A stretch of DNA of 8,129 bases, from NCBI GenBank assembly GCA_023474975.1, contig JAMCXE010000057.1:1-8129 (forward strand). Direction: 5' to 3'. Made by a program: the position numbers and the translations under genes. Positions 1 through 6,868 of this stretch are shown in pieces. Under the pieces are notes generated by a model. The model searched no databases, was not told where the DNA came from, and worked only from the letters and a program-made list of their open reading frames with translations. This DNA comes from Patescibacteria group bacterium. Its GTDB lineage: Bacteria; Patescibacteriota; Minisyncoccia; UBA6257; 02-FULL-45-10c. Each line of letters begins with the position of its first letter. Position 1 is the first letter of the stretch.

Positions 1-1
1 T

Positions 2-217
2 GATCTGGAAACTTCGCAAAAAGGAATAGCCGACTACGAAGAAATGATCCTTATGAGTCATTGCAAACACAATGTTATTGCCAATAGTTCTTTTAGCTGG
101 TGGGGTGCATGGTTAAATGGCCATAAAGATAAAATAGTTATAGCTCCCAAAAAATGGTTTAATGCCGGCGATATAAATACAACCGATCTAATTCCTGATA
201 ATTGGATAGAAATCTAG
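2..217 (+). CDS. alpha-1,2-fucosyltransferase (GT11), C-terminal part
   Basis: Only the last 71 codons are in the window; the reading frame is open from base 2 to a TAG at 215-217 and the 5' part lies outside. The visible peptide contains MSHCKHNVIANSSFSWWGAW, which matches the conserved C-terminal motif of family GT11 (ANSSFSWWGAWL). These enzymes transfer L-fucose from GDP-fucose to the 2-OH of a terminal galactose on a glycan, normally at the inner face of the cytoplasmic membrane. A short tail with PKKWF and NWIEI follows, also typical of the family end. The gene converges on fcl with only 16 bp between the stop codons and no visible terminator. The donor sugar would be made by gmd and fcl in this same window, which strongly supports the call. 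The exact acceptor and linkage cannot be read from the fragment. Confidence 0.88.
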   Translation, partial: DLETSQKGIADYEEMILMSHCKHNVIANSSFSWWGAWLNGHKDKIVIAPKKWFNAGDINTTDLIPDNWIEI

Positions 218-233
218 ACAATTGGACCAGATT

Positions 234-1163
234 TTATAAATTTAAACTCTTAAAATACTCATAAGTTGTCTTAAGGCCGTCGGACAACTTTATCTTGTAT
301 TTCCAGCCTAAATTATTAAGCTTGCTTACATCCAGTAATTTTCTAGGTGTTCCGTCCGGTTTAGTAGAATCCCAATTAATTTTACCCTTATACCCCACAA
401 CATCTTTGATCATTTTGGCTAATTCTTTTATTGATAGATCCTCTCCTGTTCCAATATTAACGATCTCGGAATCGTTGTAATTATTCATAAGAAATACACA
501 GGCGTTGGCCAGATCGTCAACGTGTAAAAATTCTCTCTGTGCAACCCCAGTTCCCCAAAGCGTCATTTCGCTTTTATTATTTACCTTAGCATCGTGAAAT
601 TTTCTTATCATTGCCGGAAGTACGTGCGAAGTTTCCAGATCAAAATTATCGTTCGGTCCATAAAGATTCGTAGGCATTACAGATATAAAATTGGTTCCAT
701 ATTGCTGATTATATGACTGACAGGCCACAATGCCAGCAATTTTAGCCACGGCATAAGCCTTATTTGACGGCTCTAATTCGCTGGTTAATAAATATTCTTC
801 CTTGATCGGCTGAGGACACATCCTTGGATAAATACAGGAGCTTCCCAAGAATAACAATTTCTTAGCTTTATTTAGATAAGAATTGTTGATGATATTCATC
901 TGTATGGTTAAATTTTCGTAAATAAAATCTGCCGGATAATTTTTATTTGCCATAATTCCACCAACCTTAGCTGCTGCTAAAAAAATATATTCCGGTTTTT
1001 CTTCTGCAAAAAATTTAGATACAGCCACCGGATCCAATAGATCTAATTCCTTTCTAGTTTTATAAACAAGATTGGCGTAGCCTTGTTTTTTTAATTCCCT
1101 TACGATTGCAGAACCAACCAGACCCATGTGTCCGGCAATATAAATTTTAGCGTTTTTATTCAT
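234..1163 (-). CDS. fcl: GDP-L-fucose synthase (GDP-4-keto-6-deoxymannose epimerase/reductase)
   Basis: A 309-aa extended short-chain dehydrogenase/reductase that converts GDP-4-keto-6-deoxy-D-mannose to GDP-L-fucose by 3,5-epimerisation and NADPH-dependent 4-reduction in the cytosol. The N-terminal nucleotide-binding motif is AGHMGLVG (about residues 10-17). The catalytic residues known from E. coli Fcl are all present one position later: Ser108, Cys110 (in GSSCIYP), Tyr137 and Lys141 (YAVAK), and His180. The SVMPTNLYGP segment (about 161-170) is also diagnostic. Length is normal for the family. It is the last gene of the minus-strand operon and its ATG overlaps the end of the Nudix gene by 8 bp, so translation is probably coupled. 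No Shine-Dalgarno sequence is seen before the ATG. Also known as wcaG. Confidence 0.96.
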   Translation of the reverse strand: MNKNAKIYIAGHMGLVGSAIVRELKKQGYANLVYKTRKELDLLDPVAVSKFFAEEKPEYIFLAAAKVGGIMANKNYPADFIYENLTIQMNIINNSYLNKAKKLLFLGSSCIYPRMCPQPIKEEYLLTSELEPSNKAYAVAKIAGIVACQSYNQQYGTNFISVMPTNLYGPNDNFDLETSHVLPAMIRKFHDAKVNNKSEMTLWGTGVAQREFLHVDDLANACVFLMNNYNDSEIVNIGTGEDLSIKELAKMIKDVVGYKGKINWDSTKPDGTPRKLLDVSKLNNLGWKYKIKLSDGLKTTYEYFKSLNL

Positions 1164-1653
1164 AATTTTTTAAAAATTGTTTAATTCTTGATTTAATATA
1201 CGGATGCAAATTTTTATCTTTAATGGAAAACCATTTGTATTCGCTGTGCTGGCCATCCATCATAGGTTTGAATTTATTTTCATCGATCAAGTATCCGTAA
1301 AAAATAGCCACGGCGTGATAAGAAATTTTTCCAAAAATTGAATTTGGATGTATTTCCTCTTGAATCCCGCCCCAAATTAACCTATTTTTACTGATCTTTG
1401 CACCAACTTCCCGCATAGCCTGCCTTACGGCTCCATCCAAAAATCTTTCTCCCTTAAGAAGTCTTCCGCCCGTCGCAAAATAAACTCCTCTCAAGGGTTC
1501 ATTGTTCCTTTTAAAAAGCAGTATTTTGGTAAAATTCTTGTTAAAAAACAATACATCTACCGTGCAAATTGGCGATATTTCAAATAATTTCCTATACTCT
1601 TTTAATGGTAATAATTTTTCCTTTGTAGGCACCATAATACTTTTCAACTTCAT
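1156..1653 (-). CDS. gmm: Nudix hydrolase, GDP-mannose mannosyl hydrolase-like
   Basis: A 165-aa Nudix-fold protein. The Nudix box begins at Gly63 and runs to about Ala85, but it is the non-canonical form: Gly63-x5-Glu69-x7-Arg77, followed by Gln78 and Arg81 where the standard box has glutamates, with Glu82 and Gly84 kept. E. coli Gmm (WcaH) has the same kind of altered box. The protein also carries DGQHSEYKWFS (133-143), matching the DEQHDDYRWLT region of Gmm, and NEPLRGVYFATGGR upstream of the box. Gmm enzymes hydrolyse GDP-mannose (and GDP-glucose) to GDP and free sugar by attack at carbon. The position between gmd and fcl, 5 bp after gmd and overlapping fcl by 8 bp, fits control of the GDP-mannose branch point. 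Substrate specificity is inferred from motif and context, not proven. Confidence 0.83.
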   Translation of the reverse strand: MKLKSIMVPTKEKLLPLKEYRKLFEISPICTVDVLFFNKNFTKILLFKRNNEPLRGVYFATGGRLLKGERFLDGAVRQAMREVGAKISKNRLIWGGIQEEIHPNSIFGKISYHAVAIFYGYLIDENKFKPMMDGQHSEYKWFSIKDKNLHPYIKSRIKQFLKNYE

Positions 1654-1658
1654 TTTTT

Positions 1659-2696
1659 TTAATTACTAGATTTTTCTTCCTCGTAATCAGATTTCGTCAT
1701 CAACTCAACTAATTTATTAAATTTTACCTTAGGTTCCCAACCCAATATTTTTTTAGCCTTAGAATAGTCTCCCTGCAAAACATCAACCTCGCTTGGCCTA
1801 AAATAGCGAGGATCTATTTCGATAATGGTTTTTCCGGTTTTTTGATCAACTCCTTTTTCTTTAACCCCGCTTCCCTCCCATTTTATTTTAAAACCCAAGC
1901 ACTCGGCCGATTTTTCTACAAATTCACGCACTGTGTGAGTTTCGTTGGTAGCTAAAATATAATCATCGGATTTTTTCTGCTGAAGCATCATCCACATTCC
2001 CAAAACATAATCCTTGGCATAACCCCAATCTCTTTTTGCGTCTAAGTTACCCAAAAAAAGTTTTTCTTCTTTTCCAAGCTTAATTCTTGCTAATCCCCTG
2101 GTTATTTTTCTGGTAACAAAAGTTTCTCCACGACGTTCACTTTCGTGATTAAAAAGAATACCATTGCAAGCAAATATTCCATAACTCTCACGATAATTTC
2201 TAGTTATCCAATAAGCAAATACTTTTGCGCAGCCATAAGGAGAACGCGGATAAAATGGGGTAGTTTCTTTGAGTGGTATTTCCAAAGCTTTTCCAAACAT
2301 TTCGCTGGAAGATGCCTGATAAAATTTTGTTTTGATACCACTCTCTCTTATTGCGTCCAAAACTCTTAATGCGCCGAGACCGACAACATCTGCTGTATAT
2401 TCAGGCGTATCAAAACTTACCCGTACGTGACTTTGAGCTCCTAAATTATATATTTCGTTTGGCTTTATTTTTGCTAAAAGTCTGCTTATATTACTGCTAT
2501 CAGAAAGATCTCCATAGTGTAAAAATAGCTTTACGCCGTTCACGTGCGGATCTTTATAAAGATGATCTATACGAGAAGTATTGAAAGTGCTGGCTCGGCG
2601 GATAATGCCGTGTACTTCATATCCTTTTTCTAATAAAAGTTCGGCCAAATAAGATCCGTCCTGACCAGTTATACCGGTTATTAAAGCTTTTTTCAT
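1659..2696 (-). CDS. gmd: GDP-mannose 4,6-dehydratase
   Basis: A 345-aa extended SDR enzyme that dehydrates GDP-D-mannose to GDP-4-keto-6-deoxy-D-mannose, the first step toward GDP-L-fucose (also the entry to GDP-rhamnose and related sugars). The N-terminus TGITGQDGSYLAE (7-19) is the family's NADP-binding signature, followed by HGIIRRASTFNT (29-40). The active site is visible as Ser130 and Glu132 in QASSSEMFG (Ser replaces the Thr seen in E. coli) and Tyr154/Lys158 in SPYGCAK. NHESERRGETFVTRKI (183-198) is the conserved GDP-mannose-binding stretch. Length is a little below that of many relatives, but all motifs are present and the C-terminus has the usual YFRPSEVD segment. It is followed after 5 bp by the Nudix gene and preceded by galE, 51 bp upstream on the minus strand. 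No Shine-Dalgarno sequence is visible. Confidence 0.97.
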   Translation of the reverse strand: MKKALITGITGQDGSYLAELLLEKGYEVHGIIRRASTFNTSRIDHLYKDPHVNGVKLFLHYGDLSDSSNISRLLAKIKPNEIYNLGAQSHVRVSFDTPEYTADVVGLGALRVLDAIRESGIKTKFYQASSSEMFGKALEIPLKETTPFYPRSPYGCAKVFAYWITRNYRESYGIFACNGILFNHESERRGETFVTRKITRGLARIKLGKEEKLFLGNLDAKRDWGYAKDYVLGMWMMLQQKKSDDYILATNETHTVREFVEKSAECLGFKIKWEGSGVKEKGVDQKTGKTIIEIDPRYFRPSEVDVLQGDYSKAKKILGWEPKVKFNKLVELMTKSDYEEEKSSN

Positions 2697-2747
2697 AAAT
2701 TTTAGTTATTAATTAATTTTAGCTTTATTGATTAAATAATTCAAAAA

Positions 2748-3812
2748 CTAACTTTTGTTTTTATTTTGTTCCCATTTCCACGCAGACGTCATCATTTCTT
2801 CGATACTCAGTTTCGGTTTCCATCCGAAATCTTTCAGGGCTTTTGCGCTGTCGGAATAAATAGAAACAACATCTCCCGCCCGGCGTTCACCAAAGCCATA
2901 ATTCAATTTCATACCAGCAACTTTTTCAAAAGCCTTGATTATTTCAAGAACTGATACCCCGTTGCCGGATCCCAAATTATAAACACAATAATTTTGTTTA
3001 TTTTTTTTATTAAGCAAAAATTCCAAAGCTAAAATATGCGCATCTCCGATGTCGGAAACGTGAATATAATCTCTTATACAAGTACCGTCACGAGTGGGAT
3101 AGTCATTCCCGTGTATTGTAAGCTTGGGTAATTTTCCGGCCGCTGTGGCTGTGATTATGGGAACTAAATTATTTGGCTTATTAATGGGATCTTCGCCATT
3201 TAAGCCAGATAAATGCGCGCCAACGGGATTAAAATATCTTAATGCTATAGCATTTATATTTTTATTAACCGCGCAAAAATCGCTTATGATTTTTTCCCCA
3301 ATTTGCTTGGTATGAGCATAGGGAGACTCGGCATTGCCTATCGGAGTACTTTCATTAACCGGAAGCTTGGCTACGTTGCCATACACCGAACACGAAGAAG
3401 AAAAGATAAAATTGGGCACGCCGTATTTATTTGCAAGCTCCAAAATATTTATAAGCGACAAAATATTATTGCGATAATATTTTAACGGCTGCTCTACCGA
3501 CTCCCCGACCATCTTAAAAGCTGCAAAGTGAATAATTCCGACAAATTTATGTTTTTTAAATACTTTCTCTGTCTTTTCTTTATCGCACAAGTCAATTGAA
3601 TAATTTACCACCTTTCTGCCGGTAATTTTTTCTATTCTTTTGTATGTTTTGGTAGAAGAATTTGATTGATTGTCTATAGATACGACATCAAACGAGGTAT
3701 TCTCAAGCATTTCAATAATAGTATGAGAGCCTATATAGCCGGATCCGCCGGTAATTAAAATAGTGCCATTCAAATTTACTTTACCGCTTTTATTTTTTTT
3801 GTTATTTTTCAT
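2748..3812 (-). CDS. galE: UDP-glucose 4-epimerase
   Basis: A 354-aa SDR epimerase interconverting UDP-glucose and UDP-galactose with bound NAD. The Rossmann motif is TGGSGYIGSH (21-30). The catalytic set is present as the FSSSCSVYG segment (137-145, Ser140 aligning with E. coli Ser124) and Tyr165/Lys169 in SPYAHTK. RYFNPVGAH (192-200) and RDGTCIRDYIHVSDI (241-255) are further GalE signatures. The first ~14 residues are a Lys/Asn-rich extension before the usual start of the fold, but no other Met lies closer. By alignment from memory, the position that gates UDP-sugar size (E. coli Tyr299, human Cys307) appears to be Ile in VVSIYSDSAK, so activity on UDP-GlcNAc cannot be judged. It is the second gene of the minus-strand operon, 72 bp after the GT4 gene. 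That gap contains a perfect palindrome. No Shine-Dalgarno sequence is visible. Confidence 0.95.
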   Translation of the reverse strand: MKNNKKNKSGKVNLNGTILITGGSGYIGSHTIIEMLENTSFDVVSIDNQSNSSTKTYKRIEKITGRKVVNYSIDLCDKEKTEKVFKKHKFVGIIHFAAFKMVGESVEQPLKYYRNNILSLINILELANKYGVPNFIFSSSCSVYGNVAKLPVNESTPIGNAESPYAHTKQIGEKIISDFCAVNKNINAIALRYFNPVGAHLSGLNGEDPINKPNNLVPIITATAAGKLPKLTIHGNDYPTRDGTCIRDYIHVSDIGDAHILALEFLLNKKNKQNYCVYNLGSGNGVSVLEIIKAFEKVAGMKLNYGFGERRAGDVVSIYSDSAKALKDFGWKPKLSIEEMMTSAWKWEQNKNKS

Positions 3813-3848
3813 TTTTTATTATTGTCGCTAATTTTTTACGCTTTTCTA

Positions 3849-3882
3849 ATCCCCCCGGTCTCCTTAAGGAGACCGGGGGGAT
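3849..3882. repeat. solitary GGTCTCC palindrome inside the sugar operon (perfect 34 nt)
   Basis: A perfect 34-nt dyad with core GGTCTCCTTAAGGAGACC and six flanking C-G pairs plus two A/T pairs. It is the most symmetric copy of the family in the window and the only one away from the array. It lies 2 bp beyond the GT4 stop codon and 36 bp before the galE start. No T tract follows on the minus strand (the transcript continues TTAGAAAAGC), so it is not a classical terminator; it could still pause, process or stabilise the operon mRNA. Confidence 0.93.
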
Positions 3883-3884
3883 GC

Positions 3885-5024
3885 CTACTTAGCCACCAAA
3901 CGTCGAAAAACCTCTTCCATTTTCTCGGAAATTACATCCCACAAATAGTATTTATTAACCAAATTTTCCGCATTGGCAACGACTTTTTTTCTCTCATCTA
4001 TATGACCCAAAACAAAATTTATTTTATCTGACATATCATCAGAATCTTCTGTTTTACAAAAAAAGCCATTTTCTTTGTCTCTTAGAAAATCAACGGATCC
4101 TCCCTCGGGCGTGGCGACAACTGGTATCCTGGCCGCCATAGATTCCAACAAAGAATTTCCCGAACCGCCAAAGCGCGCAGGGCTTACAAAAACATCAGAT
4201 ATTCTAAAATATAACGGCAGGTCCTTATGTGGAATAAGTCCCAAAAATAAAACATTGATATCTGTCTTCAATTTTTTGCTTTGAACTTTAAGCCTTTTTA
4301 TTTCAGGTCCCTCGCCAATGACGAGCAGCTTGATCCCCGGCCGCTTCTCTTTCAATTTAACAACCGCTTTTATCAAAACATCTATGCCATTTTTACGAAC
4401 CAATCGAGCCGTAGTCAAAATAACGTAATCTTCTTTTATATCTAAATTATTACGCAACGATTTTATTTCCTGATCGCTATATTTTGTCTGAAACAAGTCT
4501 ATGTCCACTCCGCCGGAAATGACTTCAATGGGGCATCTGGCGCCCATTTTTGCAACGACGTCAGCCAAATATTGGCTGTTGCATTGTATTAGATCCGCCA
4601 TTTTTATTATTCTTTTGGCAAACAAGGGACGGCTAATGTCCGCATCGTCTTGAATTGTCAAAAGCAGCGGCAACTTCGGATGCTTTGTTTTAAAAAGCAG
4701 AGCAGCCAATCCGCCATAAGAAGCGCCTATCGCCCAGATCGCATCAAATCTTTTCACGCGATGCGCGCGCTCGGCGGACTGCCAAGCGGAATAAAAATAG
4801 GCCAATTTATTACCGGAGCTTAATGGTCTTTTTTTACTATCGCCATTTCCGGCTATAGTTATATTAAAATTATCCTTTTCATCGGAAAAAGACCGGATTC
4901 CGGTATATTTATAGGTAAAAATATTGAAATTTGAGCTCCTAAGGCGGCTAATAAGCTCGTCGGCGGCAATTCCCCCTTCCCCGTTCAGAGCGCCGTAAGT
5001 AAGCGAAAATAAAGCGATGTTCAT
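3885..5024 (-). CDS. GT4-family glycosyltransferase (GT-B fold), first gene of the sugar operon
   Basis: A 379-aa protein with two Rossmann-like halves typical of GT4 retaining glycosyltransferases. The N-terminal acceptor half (about 1-190) contains ISGGVDIDLF (169-178), a common linker motif. The C-terminal nucleotide-sugar half has TARLVRKNGIDVLIKA (205-220), with Arg207 and Lys211 in the diphosphate-binding positions, VIGEGPE (235-241), and the donor-site motif SGNSLLESMAARIPVVAT (288-305) followed by PEGGSVDFL. In the EX7E motif the second Glu (294) is present but the first is Gly286, a replacement in a usually conserved position. No membrane segment or signal peptide is seen, so it is likely cytosolic or peripheral. 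Donor and acceptor are not predictable. It starts 45 bp from the divergent GT4 gene and its TAG ends 2 bp from the palindrome at 3849-3882. Confidence 0.9.
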   Translation of the reverse strand: MNIALFSLTYGALNGEGGIAADELISRLRSSNFNIFTYKYTGIRSFSDEKDNFNITIAGNGDSKKRPLSSGNKLAYFYSAWQSAERAHRVKRFDAIWAIGASYGGLAALLFKTKHPKLPLLLTIQDDADISRPLFAKRIIKMADLIQCNSQYLADVVAKMGARCPIEVISGGVDIDLFQTKYSDQEIKSLRNNLDIKEDYVILTTARLVRKNGIDVLIKAVVKLKEKRPGIKLLVIGEGPEIKRLKVQSKKLKTDINVLFLGLIPHKDLPLYFRISDVFVSPARFGGSGNSLLESMAARIPVVATPEGGSVDFLRDKENGFFCKTEDSDDMSDKINFVLGHIDERKKVVANAENLVNKYYLWDVISEKMEEVFRRLVAK

Positions 5025-5035
5025 AAATATATTCT

Positions 5036-5044
5036 ATTATAACA
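5036..5044 (-). promoter_or_regulatory. extended -10 promoter for the minus-strand sugar operon
   Basis: Read on the minus strand the sequence is TGTTATAAT: a perfect TATAAT (5041-5036) with the TGn extension. The predicted transcription start is near 5029, giving a leader of only about 5 nt before the ATG at 5024. No good -35 box is seen, which is acceptable for extended -10 promoters. Assignment by consensus only. Confidence 0.55.
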
Positions 5045-5045
5045 A

Positions 5046-5058
5046 ATTCGCTTCGAAT
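5046..5058. promoter_or_regulatory. inverted repeat between the two divergent promoters
   Basis: ATTCG-CTT-CGAAT is a 5-bp dyad lying between the -10 boxes of the two divergent transcripts, near the upstream region of both. It could be a shared operator, but the arms are short and chance occurrence in AT-rich DNA is possible. Confidence 0.25.
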
Positions 5059-5065
5059 ATTGTTT

Positions 5066-5071
5066 TATAAT
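5066..5071 (+). promoter_or_regulatory. -10 box of the divergent GT4 gene, probably leaderless
   Basis: A perfect TATAAT on the plus strand. A start of transcription about 7 nt downstream falls at 5078-5079, on the second ATG of the gene (5079-5081), which suggests a leaderless mRNA and argues against the ATG at 5070 that overlaps the box. No convincing -35 hexamer is visible at 16-18 bp. Confidence 0.45.
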
Positions 5072-6311
5072 GAATAGTATGGATAACGGAAAAACAAAAA
5101 TATTGTTTATTCTCACAAAAAGCGGAATTGGCGGCGCCCAAAAATATGTAGCCGATCTAACGGAAAATTTAGACAAGAAAAAAATTGAAACGAAGATATT
5201 TTACGGCGGAAAAGATGCTAGCGGGATAACTACCGCCGCCTTGGAGCGGTCTTCTTCTAACAAGATAAGATGGCTCTCCAATAGAACGCGTCCGTGGTTT
5301 TTATTCTTTAACGATTGGATGGCAATATTTGAAATAGCCGGAATATTAAAAAATGAAATGCCGGATGTGATACATCTTAACAGCTCTAAGGCTGGATTCA
5401 TTGGCGCCATCTCGGCCGCTATAGCCAATTTAGGATCACCTAAAAAAATAAAAGTTGTTTTTACCGCGCATGGCTGGGTTTTTAATCCGACCAATGAATT
5501 GAACTTTCTTGTGAGGTATTTCTATATTTTTCTACATTGGTTTGCCGCTAAATTCCAAGATAAAATAATCTGCGTTTCAGAATACGACCGCAATTTGGCG
5601 CTAAAATATAAAATTTGTCCCCAAAACAAACTAGCCGGCATCCACAACGGCGTTGATCCTAATATGAAATTTATCGGTAAAAAAGAAGCAAGGCGGGATT
5701 TAATATTAAAAATTAAAAAAACTTTCGACGTAAACCAGAATGACGGAATATCCAAGAATAACACTTGGCCATGGATCGGATCTATTGGCAGACTGGTTAA
5801 AGAAAAAAATTATGAAACATTCCTTGGAGCGGCAGGATCGATCCCCAACGCGTATTTTTTCATCATAGGCGAGGGTTCAGAATACGAAAATTTAAAATTA
5901 AAAATAAAAAACTTAAAATTAACCGATAGATTTTTTATGATCCCGCCAAGTGAAAATGGTGACAGAACGAACGGGAGCGATGCCCAATACCTGAAAGCTT
6001 TTGATATTTTCGTAATGTCCTCGATCAAAGAAGGGCTGCCATATATTTTACTAGAAGCGATGACTGCCGAACTTCCAACGGTAGTAACCGAAACGGGCGG
6101 CGTGCCGGAAATGATCCAGAACCATGAAAACGGACTAATGGTAGCGCAAAAAAATCCCGAAGCGCTCGCTCATGCTATCAGCGGACTAATAGCTAACCCG
6201 AACATTGCTAGAGACCTGGCTAAAAAAGCAAAAGAGGTAGCGGCTAATAAATTCGGCCTGAGCAAGATGGTAAAAGAAACTGAAGAAGTATATCAACAAG
6301 TATTAAAATGA
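5070..6311 (+). CDS. GT4-family glycosyltransferase, divergent from the sugar operon
   Basis: A 413-aa GT-B glycosyltransferase. The N-terminal glycine-rich loop TKSGIGGAQKYVADL (16-30) and HLNSSKAGF / FTAHGWVFNP (102-140) belong to the acceptor half. ICVSEYDR (167-174) and IHNGVDP (191-197) mark the hinge. In the donor half, IGSIGRLVKEKNYETFL (236-252) supplies Arg241 and Lys245, FIIGEGSE (264-271) follows, and the EX7E motif is complete (Glu321 and Glu329 in KEGLPYILLEAM). It closely resembles GT4 enzymes of capsule and exopolysaccharide loci; donor unknown. Two ATG starts are possible. The upstream one (5070) overlaps a TATAAT box at 5066-5071, whereas the ATG at 5079 sits where that promoter would start transcription, giving a leaderless 410-aa product; the later start is favoured. 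The gene ends in TGA and is followed by an intrinsic terminator. Confidence 0.92.
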   Translation: MNSMDNGKTKILFILTKSGIGGAQKYVADLTENLDKKKIETKIFYGGKDASGITTAALERSSSNKIRWLSNRTRPWFLFFNDWMAIFEIAGILKNEMPDVIHLNSSKAGFIGAISAAIANLGSPKKIKVVFTAHGWVFNPTNELNFLVRYFYIFLHWFAAKFQDKIICVSEYDRNLALKYKICPQNKLAGIHNGVDPNMKFIGKKEARRDLILKIKKTFDVNQNDGISKNNTWPWIGSIGRLVKEKNYETFLGAAGSIPNAYFFIIGEGSEYENLKLKIKNLKLTDRFFMIPPSENGDRTNGSDAQYLKAFDIFVMSSIKEGLPYILLEAMTAELPTVVTETGGVPEMIQNHENGLMVAQKNPEALAHAISGLIANPNIARDLAKKAKEVAANKFGLSKMVKETEEVYQQVLK

Positions 6312-6317
6312 CCCGCT

Positions 6318-6346
6318 CCCCGCACTAAAGTGCGGGGTTTCTTTTT
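6318..6346 (+). terminator. intrinsic terminator of the GT4 gene
   Basis: A perfect 8-bp GC-rich stem, CCCCGCAC paired with GTGCGGGG (6318-6325 and 6330-6337), closed by a TAAA tetraloop and followed directly by a T-rich tract (6338-6346). It begins 7 bp after the TGA. This is a textbook Rho-independent terminator and contrasts with the GGTCTCC palindromes, which lack a T tract. Confidence 0.92.
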
Positions 6347-6506
6347 GTCGGCGCGCTTCGCGCGAAACTAGCTCATTCATCAGAATGAATAAGTAAGGTT
6401 CCATTCACCCCCGCACTTCGGCGGCTACCAAAATACAAGAACGCCGCCTACATGCTGGGTTTTCTAGTATCTAAACAAAATATAAAACTCCTTCCAAGGT
6501 TTTTCC

Positions 6507-6532
6507 CCCTGGTCTCCCTAAGGAGACCAGGG
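6507..6532. repeat. GGTCTCC palindrome, array copy 1
   Basis: An 11-bp perfect stem around core GGTCTCCCTAAGGAGACC (loop CTAA) with outer pairs CCCT/AGGG. It begins the dense left half of the array and is followed by the conserved AAAGAATAGAATACTTG spacer. Confidence 0.93.
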
Positions 6533-6582
6533 AAAGAATAGAATACTTGGTTTTAATTATTTTTTGCAAATCGTTGCCTCAC
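6533..6582 (+). repeat. 50-nt conserved inter-palindrome spacer, copy a
   Basis: Begins AAAGAATAGAATACTTG and ends TTGCCTCAC; differs from 6710-6759 at only two positions. It lies between array copies 1 and 2, in the same orientation as its partner. Confidence 0.92.
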
Positions 6583-6609
6583 TCCCTGGTCTCTTCAAGA
6601 AGACCGGGA
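6583..6609. repeat. GGTCTCC palindrome, array copy 2 (degenerate arms)
   Basis: Core GGTCTCTTCAAGAAGACC with loop TCAA. The right arm has A at 6600 where other copies have G, giving a C-A mismatch, and T6594 pairs with G6599 as a wobble. The outer CCCT/GGG pairs are kept with one T offset. Followed by AAAGAATAGAATAC at 6611-6624. Confidence 0.85.
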
Positions 6610-6680
6610 AAAAGAATAGAATACCAACTAAAAAAATAATATCTCCCAAGATTGAAGGTTTTGTTTAACAAGACCTACTC

Positions 6681-6710
6681 TCCCATGGTCTCCTTAGGGA
6701 GACCATGAGA
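6681..6710. repeat. GGTCTCC palindrome, array copy 3 (opposite loop orientation)
   Basis: Core GGTCTCCTTAGGGAGACC; the loop TTAG is the reverse complement of the usual CTAA, so this copy is in the other orientation. The outer stem has an A-T pair where others have C-G or T-A (CCATGG.. with ..CCATG) and extends to 30 nt with one mismatch. Confidence 0.92.
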
Positions 6711-6759
6711 AAGAATAGAATACTTGATCTTAATTATTTTTTGCAAATCGTTGCCTCAC
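6710..6759 (+). repeat. 50-nt conserved inter-palindrome spacer, copy b
   Basis: Same element as 6533-6582, offset by 177 bp, lying between array copies 3 and 4. The palindromes on either side differ from those flanking copy a, so spacer and stem sequences evolve separately. Confidence 0.92.
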
Positions 6760-6786
6760 CCCCGGTCTCCCTAAGGAGACCGGGGG
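6759..6786. repeat. GGTCTCC palindrome, array copy 4
   Basis: Perfect 12-bp stem: five outer C-G pairs around core GGTCTCCCTAAGGAGACC. It is preceded by the second copy of the 50-nt conserved spacer. Confidence 0.93.
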
Positions 6787-6844
6787 AATATAAATAATTT
6801 ATGACTAATGATCTAGTCGTTGGTTATAAATACTCCATTTTTCA

Positions 6845-6868
6845 TCTGGTCTCCCTAAGGAGACTAGA
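6845..6868. repeat. GGTCTCC palindrome, array copy 5
   Basis: TCTGGTCTCC and GGAGACTAGA around loop CTAA; G6848 pairs with T6865 as a wobble and the outer pairs are T-A, C-G, T-A. Its right arm forms the start of the 81-nt inverted repeat. Confidence 0.9.

Noticed and set aside
2145..2584. Plus-strand open frames inside gmd and similar ones inside galE and the GT4 genes
   Set aside because: They are shadows of well-recognised enzymes on the other strand or in another frame and have no protein-family pattern.
6352..6390. Small dyads CGCGC/GCGCG and ATTCAT/ATGAAT after the terminator
   Set aside because: Short, single-copy and not linked to a gene; likely incidental.
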